DNA of 5,581 bases from Chloroflexi bacterium RBG_19FT_COMBO_55_16 (lineage in GTDB: Bacteria; Chloroflexota; Anaerolineae; Anaerolineales; UBA4823), in the NCBI GenBank assembly GCA_001795335.1, contig MGOK01000080.1:1-5581 (forward strand), written 5' to 3'. This document shows, in pieces, positions 1-5,581 of this stretch. The position numbers and the translations under genes were made by a program. The first letter of the stretch is position 1. Each line of letters starts with the position of its first letter. The notes under the pieces were generated by a model. The model searched no databases. It was not told the DNA's origin and was given only the letters and a program-made list of their open reading frames with translations.

Positions 1-90
1 GACTTTCCCCGGGTCGGCTTCCTGCTGACTGTCTTCCTGTTCATCGCAACTATGATTGCATTACCCATAGTTTTCCCCCTTTTCCCCTGA
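1..90 (+). CDS. C-terminal end of a membrane permease, probably SLC13/DASS-type anion transporter (partial, 5' end outside window)
   Basis: Frame 1 is open from the first base to a TGA at 88-90 and encodes 29 residues. It begins with D-F-P-R-V-G, continues as one hydrophobic helix (about residues 7-25), and ends with a P-L-F-P tail. The pattern 'DF-x-R-V-G' followed by a final membrane helix and a short proline/phenylalanine tail is what I know from the C-termini of bacterial SLC13 (divalent anion:Na+ symporter) and related ArsB/citrate-type permeases. Composition supports real coding, whereas the parallel frame that is also open here (from base 3) gives a proline-rich, non-membrane sequence. 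The next gene starts 26 bases downstream on the same strand, so the two may be co-transcribed. Only a fragment is visible, so the family call is tentative, but the presence of a membrane protein terminus is fairly secure. Confidence 0.55.
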   Translation, partial: DFPRVGFLLTVFLFIATMIALPIVFPLFP

Positions 91-116
91 GAAGTCCCTT
101 TCTACGTCTCATCAAC

Positions 117-986
117 TTGAAACCTAAAGACTGGCTCGCCTTCTCTCTGCTTGGCCTCGCCTGGGGTTCCTCCTTCCTGTGGATCAAGATCGCTGTCCAG
201 GAGATCGGCCCGTTCACACTGGTGGCTTTCCGCCTGCTGTTTGGCATCCTGGGCTTGCTGGCGGTGGCGGCTTACAACCGCCCGGCATGGCCCGCTAACC
301 GGAGGTTGTGGCTGGTGCTGGCCGTACTGGGCATCACTAACACGGCCTTGCCCTTTGTGCTCATCTCGTGGGGGGAAATTTACATTGACTCGGCCTTAGC
401 CGCCGTGCTGAACAGCACCGTGCCGCTCTTTACCATGCTCATCGCGAATTTCTTTTTGCACGACGACCGCCTGACGCTCACCCGCCTGGTAGGCTTGCTG
501 ATCGGCTTTGCCGGGATCGTGGTGCTGCTCCTGCGGGACCTTGAAGCCGGTGTGCGCAGCAATATTTTAGGCCAGGCGGCAGTGCTCATCGCCGCCATGC
601 TGTACGCCGCCAGTTCGGTCTTTGCCCGCCGTAATGCAAAAGGCCTGTCACCCATCGTACAGGCCCTGGTCCCGCTCCTGGTGGCCGACGCTGCCGTCTG
701 GCTGGTTACACCCATCGTGGAAGCCCCTTTTACCCTGCCGCGCCTGCCGCTGACCTGGCTGGCCATCGCCTGGCTCGGACTAATCGGTTCCTGCTTCGCC
801 TACTTGCTCTACTTCTACCTGCTGCACTCGGTCGGCCCGACACGCACCACGCTGGTCACATACGTCTTCCCCTTGATCGGCGTGGCTTTGGGCGTGGTAT
901 TCCTTGGTGAGCTGCTCGACTGGAACCTGCTGGCCGGCGGGGGGATGGTGGTCGCCAGCATCGCCGTTGTAAATCGAAAGACGTAA
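117..986 (+). CDS. EamA/DMT-superfamily transporter (10 TM segments)
   Basis: This encodes a 289-residue inner-membrane permease of the drug/metabolite transporter superfamily, made of two EamA repeats of five helices each. Hydrophobic segments lie roughly at residues 7-25, 32-52, 66-84, 92-112, 120-138, 150-168, 179-199, 211-231, 243-262 and 269-286. Family hallmarks are W-G-S-S-F near residue 16 in helix 1, the A-x-L-N-S-T-V-P-L-F segment at 95-105 closing the first repeat, and the matching F-P-L-I-G-V-A-L-G with F-L-G-E at 251-265 in the second. Length is typical (about 290). The start is TTG at 117. No ATG or GTG gives a complete first helix, and the residues after the TTG (K-P-K-D-W-L-A-F) look like a normal EamA N-terminus. 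No good Shine-Dalgarno precedes it. EamA proteins export or import amino acids, nucleosides, sugars or metabolites, and the substrate cannot be read from sequence. It converges on the sugar operon, so it is not part of that transcript. It is too short and too different to call RhaT. Confidence 0.9.
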   Translation: MKPKDWLAFSLLGLAWGSSFLWIKIAVQEIGPFTLVAFRLLFGILGLLAVAAYNRPAWPANRRLWLVLAVLGITNTALPFVLISWGEIYIDSALAAVLNSTVPLFTMLIANFFLHDDRLTLTRLVGLLIGFAGIVVLLLRDLEAGVRSNILGQAAVLIAAMLYAASSVFARRNAKGLSPIVQALVPLLVADAAVWLVTPIVEAPFTLPRLPLTWLAIAWLGLIGSCFAYLLYFYLLHSVGPTRTTLVTYVFPLIGVALGVVFLGELLDWNLLAGGGMVVASIAVVNRKT

Positions 987-1619
987 TTACCATTTGTCGT
1001 AGTCTTCTGAATGCTTGCGGAATTCGATCCGTTCCGCGCCGCCCAGGGCTGGCACGCCGACCTGGGCCAGCTGCAGCAGACGTGTCAGGTAAATGATCCG
1101 GCAGGCTTCTTCCAGGCTGGAGCACCATTGGTAAGCTTCTTCGAGCACCGGGCCGATGGAGAAGCAGCCGTGACCGCGCAGCATGAAGATTTTATACTCG
1201 CGCAGCATTTTGACCGCCAGCCTGGCAACTTCTGTTGAGCCGGTAGTTAATTCAGCCTGGATGATGGGTACTTTCCTCAACACATAAGAGCCTTCGTTGT
1301 CGATCGGGATGATTGCTTCCTGCTCGACCAGGGAAAGCGCCACGGCGATGGGGGGATGAACGTGGACGATAGCCAGCGCCGAGGTGTTCTGGAATATGGC
1401 GCGGTGCACGACCAGCTCGCTGGAGGCAAGCATCACACCGCTGTCGTTCTCCTCCAGGCCGGTCTCGATCAGGTCCTTCTCGGTAAGGTGGTTGAGCATG
1501 GCTCCGGTGCGGGTGATGAGGATGCGATCGCCCATGCGCACGCTCATGTTGCCGCCGTGGGAGGAGGTCAACCCGCTGCCGAATAAGTCACGTCCGAATT
1601 TTTGAAACTGCTCAAGCAT
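987..1619 (-). CDS. Class II aldolase/adducin family protein, L-fuculose-1-phosphate aldolase-like
   Basis: This is a 210-residue cytoplasmic zinc-dependent class II aldolase; E. coli FucA is 215 residues. Visible motifs are S-S-H-G-G-N-M-S-V-R at 19-28 and T-G-x-M-L at 38-42, matching the phosphate-binding loops of the family. The S-S-E at 66-68 with H72 contains the expected catalytic glutamate (E68). H86-V-H88-P-P supplies two zinc histidines and G149-H150-G the third. Known members cleave fuculose 1-phosphate (or ribulose/deoxyribulose phosphates) to dihydroxyacetone phosphate plus an aldehyde such as L-lactaldehyde. It is the last gene of the minus-strand operon. Its ATG overlaps the end of the AOR gene by 8 bases and has a strong AAGGAG ribosome site, implying coupled translation. 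Because the operon also carries rhaB and another aldolase, fuculose 1-phosphate is a plausible substrate. 5-Deoxyribulose 1-phosphate or methylthioribulose 1-phosphate aldolase activity, or a 4-epimerase relative, remain possible. Family certain, substrate inferred. Confidence 0.9.
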   Translation of the reverse strand: MLEQFQKFGRDLFGSGLTSSHGGNMSVRMGDRILITRTGAMLNHLTEKDLIETGLEENDSGVMLASSELVVHRAIFQNTSALAIVHVHPPIAVALSLVEQEAIIPIDNEGSYVLRKVPIIQAELTTGSTEVARLAVKMLREYKIFMLRGHGCFSIGPVLEEAYQWCSSLEEACRIIYLTRLLQLAQVGVPALGGAERIEFRKHSEDYDKW

Positions 1620-3417
1620 GGATCGTCTCCTTCGCCTGGCGCTGGTCCAGGTCTGCCAGGCCTAAGGCGTCTAATTTGCGCGGTGTGGGCACCCCATCCT
1701 GGGTCCAGCCTCGGAAGCGGTAATACTCACCCAGCATCGCATCCAGATCAACTGTGCGTCCCTTGCTGCCGCCTTTTTCCAGCGGTTCCGCCAGCAGGCG
1801 CGGCGGAAGTGTGTCGTCAGCCCGGGAGAAACCAGCCTGCAGGTTGTAAAGGCGTTCCAGGTTCCAGATGCGCTCGCCAGCGGTTTGCAGGTCCTGGACT
1901 TCGTAATGCGCGCCGGTAACGGCGGAGAGCATGCGGGCGAAGAAATCATCCCCGATGGCGAAATTGACAAACTTGCACATGCCGATCGAGTCGATCACCG
2001 CGCTGGTGTGCTGCAGCACGATCAACAGGCCAGCCTTGCCTTCAGCTGCGAAGCGGTCGAGCATCTTCGGCAGTCCGAGCAGTTCCGGCCCAAGCATATT
2101 GCCCCGCAGGTGGCATGCCCCGCGGTTCGAAGTTGCATACAGCAGCCCCTGACCCTGCATGCCGCGTGGGTCGTAGCCTGGCATTTCCAGTCCCTTGACC
2201 TGCATCGCCAGATCGGGGGCTTCACAGCGCAAGGCCAAGCGGCGCGAGCCCTCGGCCAGGAGTGCCCCCTGGCCACGCCGGTAGGCGATATCTTCGATAG
2301 TTGATAGCAGCAGGTCTGCCCGGCCGAAACGCAGCTCGCTGTTGAGTAACCCGCGCTCAGCCAATTCCATCGCGCAGCCGATCGTGCCGCCGGTCGAGAT
2401 GGTATCCAGGCCTAACCGGTTGCACAGATAATTAGCCTCGATCAGGGTTTCGAAATCGGCGATGCCCAGGTTGGATCCCAAGGCGAAGATCGTTTCGTAT
2501 TCGGGGCCTTCCCCTTTTTCGGTGGAGGTGTGCGTTTCACGCTTACAGCCGATCGGGCAGCTCCAGCAGGCGCTGCGCTTGGTGAGGAACTCTTCCCGCA
2601 GGCGTTCGCCGGAGATCGCCTCCGCCTGCTCGAACTCGCCCTGCTGGAAATTACGCGTGGGCAGCACCCCGTACCAGTTCATCAGATTGACCAGCACTGA
2701 TGTACCGAATTCAGGTAAGCCTTGCGAGGTGCGCGGTGAAGCGGAGATCATCTTGCGGGCTTCATATTCGACGAATTCCAAGGCCGCTTTTTCGGCGATG
2801 CCAGGGCGGTGTTGTCCCCGCGCCCGGATTGCCTTCAGGTTCTTCGATCCCATCACCGCGCCCACGCCCCCGCGGCCGTAGGCTTTGCCTTCGTCGTTCA
2901 TGATCGCCGAGAATAAGACCCGGTTTTCACCCGCCGGACCGATACAGACCGCCGAGGTGCCCTTTTCGCGCAGTTTGGCGATCGTCTGCGGGATTTCCAG
3001 CCCCCATAAATCGTCGGCCGGGTGCAGCGCCCCACCCTGCTCGTTGACTTCCAGCCAGACGGGTCGCTCAGCGACACCACGGATGAGCAGGGCGTCGTAA
3101 CCGGCCCATTTCAGGCGCACCCCGAACTGAGAGCCACTGTTTGAATCCATTACCGTGCCGGTCAGGGGGGAGAGCGTGCTCAGGCTGGAACGGCCGCCGG
3201 TGGGCACTTGAACGCCCGTCATCGGCCCTGTGCAAAAAGCCAGCAGATTGTCAGGTCCTAATGGATCTACCTGCGGGGGAACTTCGCTGTAAAGCAGGTA
3301 GGCGCCCAACCCTCGCCCTCCCAGGAATTGAGACAATATCTGGCGGTCGATCTCCTCTACCAGGCACGTGCCCTGGCTGAGGTCTATCCTTAATATTTTT
3401 CCATGCCATCCGTCCAT
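1612..3417 (-). CDS. Aldehyde:ferredoxin oxidoreductase family protein (tungsten/molybdopterin, 4Fe-4S)
   Basis: The 601-residue protein is full length for the AOR family (P. furiosus AOR is 605). It starts with the family's standard G-W-H-G-K-I-L-R-I-D-L at 3-13, so the ATG at 3417 is right. Residues about 1-200 form the pterin-binding N-terminal domain, including F-L-G-G-R-G-L-G (31-38), T-G-P-M-T-G (63-68) and P-T-G-G-R (72-76). The 4Fe-4S ligands are C284-x2-C287-x3-C291 plus C481 in D476-S-I-G-M-C-K-F. The other cofactor motif is L-G-L-D338-T-I-S. E-Y-E-T-I-F-A-L-G-S-N at 306-316 and Y-D-P-R-G at 415-419 are also typical. Known members oxidise aldehydes to acids with ferredoxin as acceptor, using a tungsten bis-pyranopterin; paralogs include formaldehyde, glyceraldehyde-3-phosphate and benzoyl-CoA-reductase-type enzymes. 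Here it lies in a kinase/aldolase operon, so L-lactaldehyde is a reasonable inferred substrate. No ferredoxin or cofactor-biosynthesis gene is visible. All cluster cysteines are present, so it is probably active. Confidence 0.95.
   Translation of the reverse strand: MDGWHGKILRIDLSQGTCLVEEIDRQILSQFLGGRGLGAYLLYSEVPPQVDPLGPDNLLAFCTGPMTGVQVPTGGRSSLSTLSPLTGTVMDSNSGSQFGVRLKWAGYDALLIRGVAERPVWLEVNEQGGALHPADDLWGLEIPQTIAKLREKGTSAVCIGPAGENRVLFSAIMNDEGKAYGRGGVGAVMGSKNLKAIRARGQHRPGIAEKAALEFVEYEARKMISASPRTSQGLPEFGTSVLVNLMNWYGVLPTRNFQQGEFEQAEAISGERLREEFLTKRSACWSCPIGCKRETHTSTEKGEGPEYETIFALGSNLGIADFETLIEANYLCNRLGLDTISTGGTIGCAMELAERGLLNSELRFGRADLLLSTIEDIAYRRGQGALLAEGSRRLALRCEAPDLAMQVKGLEMPGYDPRGMQGQGLLYATSNRGACHLRGNMLGPELLGLPKMLDRFAAEGKAGLLIVLQHTSAVIDSIGMCKFVNFAIGDDFFARMLSAVTGAHYEVQDLQTAGERIWNLERLYNLQAGFSRADDTLPPRLLAEPLEKGGSKGRTVDLDAMLGEYYRFRGWTQDGVPTPRKLDALGLADLDQRQAKETIHA
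1627..1632 (-). promoter_or_regulatory. Strong Shine-Dalgarno for the FucA-like aldolase, inside the AOR gene
   Basis: Read on the minus strand, AAGGAG lies 7 bases ahead of the aldolase ATG (1619-1617), within the last codons of the upstream AOR gene. It is the clearest ribosome site in the window and fixes the aldolase start. The 8-base overlap (ATGCTTGA) lets the same ribosomes terminate and restart. Confidence 0.75.
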
Positions 3418-3423
3418 ATTTAT

Positions 3424-3456
3424 TTATCTCTCTTTTTTGTTGGTTTCTTTGTTCAT
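3424..3456 (-). other. Possible 10-codon mini-ORF bridging rhaB and the AOR gene
   Basis: On the minus strand an ATG at 3456-3454 overlaps the rhaB TGA as ATGA. It opens a frame encoding [10 protein letters not shown] and stopping at TAA (3426-3424), six bases before the AOR ATG. It fills nearly the whole intergenic gap and contains the weak AOR ribosome site. It could hand ribosomes from rhaB to the AOR gene by termination-reinitiation, or be a chance product of an A-rich spacer. There is no homology or codon evidence that the peptide itself has a function. Confidence 0.15.
3428..3435 (-). promoter_or_regulatory. Weak ribosome-binding site for the AOR gene
   Basis: On the minus strand the A/G-rich run AAAGAGAG lies 10 bases ahead of the AOR ATG. 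It is a poor match to AGGAGG, but is the only purine-rich candidate in the 35-base gap after rhaB. The gap itself is strikingly A-rich compared with its surroundings, which should keep the start site unstructured. Assignment is tentative. Confidence 0.35.
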
Positions 3457-4940
3457 TTTAATACCAATACCTCGAATCGGGCGAAAGCTTCATCCCAGGC
3501 GAGGCTGGGGCGAGGGTCATAAATTTTCCGTTCGATGGATGCGGCTACAGCCTGGCGGCCCTGGCGGATGTCAGCCAGGTGCCCACTGGCGATCGCCTGT
3601 AGCATAAGGTTGCCCAGGGCAGTCGCCTCGACCGGCCCGGCGACGACAGGCCGCTGGCAGGCGTCGGCAGTGAACTGGCACAACAGGCGGTTCTGACTCC
3701 CGCCACCTACAACCCGGATGGTCTCCAGCCTGTGCCCAGTCAACATTTCCAGGTCTGCCAGCAACTGGCGCGACTTTAATGCCAGGCTTTCCAGGCAAGC
3801 GCGTACAACTTGGCCCACGCTCACCGGCTCAAGCTGGCCCGTACGCCGGCAGTAGTTGTGGATCTTATTCGGCATATCCCCGGGACTGAGGAAATCATGC
3901 GCATCGGGGTCGACCAGGCAGCGGAATGCTTCGGCCTTTTCAGCCAGGGCTAACAGCCCGTCCCAGGTGTACGCCTGACCTTCCAATTGCCACTGGCGCC
4001 GGCTCTCTTGCAGCAGCCACAAGCCAGAAATGTTCTTAAGGAAACGGATCGTCCCGCCGACTCCACCTTCGTTGGTGAAGTTGAGCCCCAAAGCTTGAGT
4101 GTTAATGATCGGTTCAGGAATCTCAACCCCCATCAAGCTCCAGGTGCCGCTGCTGATGTAGGCGCTATGCACATCCAGGTCTGAGATGGCGCCCACCGCG
4201 CTGGCTGTGTCGTGGCTGCCGGGAGCGATGACCGGGGTGGATCCGCCTAAGCCAACTTCGCGGCTGACATCCGGGCGCAGCTCCCCCAGGACAGTGCCGG
4301 GTGGAACGATGCCTGGCAGGAAATGGGTCGGGATATTTAACCGGCTCAAGAGATCTGTTGCCCAGCGCCTATTTCGGGCATCCAGCATCTGACTGGTGGT
4401 GGCGATGGTGTACTCGACTGCCATCTGGCCGGTCAGCCAGTAATTGAAAAGGTCCGGCATCATCAAGAACTTTTCCGCCCATTCCAGCTGCGGGTCGTTC
4501 GCCTGAGCCATACTGAACAGCTGGAAGAGGGTGTTGAGCTGCATGAACTGGATTCCAGTTTGCTGGTAAATCTGGTCGCAGGGAACCTTCGTAAAAGCCA
4601 GCTCGGGCACACCGTCGGTGCGGCTATCCCGGTAGTGATAAGGAACGCCGATGAGGTGACCCGCCCGATCGAGCAAGGCGAAATCCACGCCCCAGGTGTC
4701 GACCCCGATGCCAGCTACTGGTTGGTCAAATTGGGCGCGGTAGCGAGCCAGGCCAGCCTTGATCTCTGTCCACAATTGCAATACGTCCCAGTGCAGGTGG
4801 CCCAGGATGTTCACCGGTCCGTTGGGGAAACGGTGCATTTCCTGCAGTCGAAAGCAGCTGCTGTCCCATTGGCCGAGCAGAACCCTCCCGCTGGAAGCAC
4901 CCAGGTCAATTGCCAGGAAGTTGGTCATTGGGTGTGTCAT
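3453..4940 (-). CDS. rhaB: Rhamnulokinase (L-rhamnulose kinase), FGGY family
   Basis: This 495-residue cytoplasmic sugar kinase (E. coli RhaB is 489) phosphorylates L-rhamnulose with ATP to L-rhamnulose 1-phosphate, the second step of rhamnose catabolism. It has the two actin-like FGGY domains. The N-terminal phosphate loop is [11 protein letters not shown] at 10-20. [11 protein letters not shown] at 77-87 and Y-R-D-S-R-T at 103-108 are the rhamnulokinase-type substrate motifs. The likely catalytic base is D244 in [17 protein letters not shown] at 264-271 and V-G-G-G-S-Q-N at 411-417 contact nucleotide in the C-terminal domain. The L-G-A-S-S-G-R, D-T-W-G-V-D-F and G-T-W-S-L set is more specific to RhaB than to fuculokinase or xylulokinase. 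The ATG at 4940 overlaps the upstream aldolase stop by 4 bases (ATGA), indicating translational coupling. A second in-frame ATG at 4928 has no better ribosome site. Fuculose as an additional substrate cannot be excluded. Confidence 0.93.
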   Translation of the reverse strand: MTHPMTNFLAIDLGASSGRVLLGQWDSSCFRLQEMHRFPNGPVNILGHLHWDVLQLWTEIKAGLARYRAQFDQPVAGIGVDTWGVDFALLDRAGHLIGVPYHYRDSRTDGVPELAFTKVPCDQIYQQTGIQFMQLNTLFQLFSMAQANDPQLEWAEKFLMMPDLFNYWLTGQMAVEYTIATTSQMLDARNRRWATDLLSRLNIPTHFLPGIVPPGTVLGELRPDVSREVGLGGSTPVIAPGSHDTASAVGAISDLDVHSAYISSGTWSLMGVEIPEPIINTQALGLNFTNEGGVGGTIRFLKNISGLWLLQESRRQWQLEGQAYTWDGLLALAEKAEAFRCLVDPDAHDFLSPGDMPNKIHNYCRRTGQLEPVSVGQVVRACLESLALKSRQLLADLEMLTGHRLETIRVVGGGSQNRLLCQFTADACQRPVVAGPVEATALGNLMLQAIASGHLADIRQGRQAVAASIERKIYDPRPSLAWDEAFARFEVLVLK

Positions 4941-5581
4941 TCACTCAACTGGCTTCGCCGGTAGTGCTCGTCCAGGCGGTTGTCTATGCGGCTTACTTCG
5001 TTTTCGGGCAGATACCGTGGCCCTCCCAAGGCATAAGCGCCCAGCAGGACTCTGGCCCATTTATCAGCCATCAAAGTAATGTTGAATACCTCCTGGGCGC
5101 TCTGACCTAGAGCCACCAGCCCGTGGTTGATCATTAAAAGCAGCTTCGGCGGCTCACCATGCAGTTCCTGGTAACGCTTCAAGGCCTCCCGGACTGCCTC
5201 AGCTAGCGTAAAGCCCGGATCGATGTAAGGAATGACTGCCGGGACTTTACCGCACAGGACAATCGCGTCAGGATAAATGTGGCGCAAGAACGGCTCAGCG
5301 CCGAGCTGGCTGCACAGGAAATGGTTGACGGCGACCGGGTGCGTATGCCCAACCCATTTGGCACCGCCTTCAGTCAGGCACACAGTGTGTAGAAAGGTCT
5401 CTACCGAGGGCGGACGGTGCGAACCGTCCGCCAGCGCGCGACGTAATCCCTCGGCAACCTGGGTGTCGCTCAACGGGCCGGCTGCCAACAATTCCTGAGC
5501 TGAGGTGAACCTCACCCGGCTGAAACCGCTTGCATCGATTCTGCCCAGCTGACTGCCGGAGGCCTTGATCCAAAAGGTGCC
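4937..5581 (-). CDS. Class II aldolase of the RhaD/YuxG type, probable rhamnulose-1-phosphate aldolase (partial, 5' end outside window)
   Basis: The minus-strand frame is open from the right edge to the TGA at 4939-4937, giving 214 visible residues. The in-frame GTG at 5515 is not the real start. The 22 residues encoded beyond it begin [12 protein letters not shown], the conserved 'WxKxSG' block near the N-terminus of this family, so the gene continues outside the window. Visible motifs, numbered from the right edge, are P-S-V-E61-T-F-L-H65 (catalytic glutamate), G-H79-T-H81-P (two zinc histidines), P-Y-I-D-P-G-F at about 118-124, and I-N-H153-G (third zinc ligand). These match the aldolase half of the bifunctional RhaD-type proteins (COG3347), which split rhamnulose 1-phosphate into dihydroxyacetone phosphate and L-lactaldehyde. 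The protein stops soon after the aldolase domain, so the C-terminal short-chain dehydrogenase domain of the fused proteins is missing. It overlaps rhaB by 4 bases, strongly supporting a rhamnose role. The name rhaD is avoided because it also denotes the unrelated-subfamily E. coli enzyme. Confidence 0.85.
   Translation of the reverse strand, partial: GTFWIKASGSQLGRIDASGFSRVRFTSAQELLAAGPLSDTQVAEGLRRALADGSHRPPSVETFLHTVCLTEGGAKWVGHTHPVAVNHFLCSQLGAEPFLRHIYPDAIVLCGKVPAVIPYIDPGFTLAEAVREALKRYQELHGEPPKLLLMINHGLVALGQSAQEVFNITLMADKWARVLLGAYALGGPRYLPENEVSRIDNRLDEHYRRSQLSE

Noticed and set aside
1..116. Second open frame (from base 3) running into the transporter as an N-terminal extension
   Set aside because: The translated extension is proline-rich with no helix, and the true coding in 1-90 is in frame 1. 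The overlapping openness looks accidental.
380..766. 128-codon minus-strand open frame opposite the DMT transporter
   Set aside because: It is antisense to a clear 10-helix transporter. Its product is rich in R, S, T and A with no recognisable domain, typical of a shadow frame in GC-rich DNA.
117..986. The DMT transporter as the L-rhamnose permease RhaT
   Set aside because: RhaT is a longer (about 344 residue) distinct branch of the superfamily. This protein has ordinary EamA repeats and lies on the opposite strand, convergent with the operon.
960..1010. A bidirectional intrinsic terminator at the convergent junction
   Set aside because: Only the 8-base palindrome GTAATTAC is present. There is no GC-rich stem or T-run, so it would not form a stable terminator hairpin.
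1885..2304. 139-codon + strand frame opposite the AOR gene
   Set aside because: It lies wholly inside the well-conserved AOR coding region, and its H/Q/A-rich product has no family pattern.
2462..2881. Another 139-codon + strand frame opposite the AOR gene
   Set aside because: It covers the strand opposite the AOR cluster-binding region. Its composition follows from the reverse complement of AOR codons.
3418..3480. An internal promoter ahead of the AOR gene in the A-rich gap
   Set aside because: I could not find a -35/-10 pair with proper spacing on the minus strand. The A-rich stretch alone is not enough.
4560..4964. 134-codon + strand frame spanning the rhaB start and the aldolase end
   Set aside because: It is antisense to two convincing genes and has no motif of its own.

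Overview
The window is densely coding, moderately GC-rich bacterial DNA with almost no intergenic space. The gene content (a tungsten-type aldehyde:ferredoxin oxidoreductase among deoxy-sugar catabolic genes) points to an anaerobic, sugar-fermenting bacterium. The overall style of the proteins suggests Chloroflexota/Anaerolineae, possibly from a metagenome. That taxonomic placement is inference and cannot be proven from this sequence alone.

Layout. On the + strand, positions 1-90 hold the last 29 codons of a membrane protein that resembles an SLC13-type anion permease. A TTG-initiated EamA/DMT-family transporter follows at 117-986. The rest of the window, 987-5581, is one tightly packed minus-strand operon, read from right to left. 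It contains (i) a class II aldolase of the RhaD/YuxG (COG3347-like) type, whose start lies beyond the right edge; (ii) rhamnulokinase (rhaB), overlapping it by 4 bases; (iii) an AOR-family tungsten/iron-sulfur aldehyde oxidoreductase after a short A-rich gap; and (iv) a second, FucA-like class II aldolase, overlapping the AOR gene by 8 bases. The operon converges on the DMT transporter gene with no base between the two stop codons.

How the genes may work together. RhaB would make L-rhamnulose 1-phosphate, and the first aldolase would split it into dihydroxyacetone phosphate and L-lactaldehyde. The FucA-like aldolase could do the same for L-fuculose 1-phosphate or a related 1-phospho-ketose. 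In known pathways the lactaldehyde is oxidised by an NAD-dependent dehydrogenase or reduced to 1,2-propanediol. Here neither enzyme is visible; an AOR sits between the kinase and the second aldolase. The most interesting hypothesis is that lactaldehyde is oxidised to lactate with ferredoxin as acceptor, coupling 6-deoxyhexose fermentation to low-potential electron supply. No RNA genes, CRISPR arrays, insertion sequences or convincing terminators were seen.
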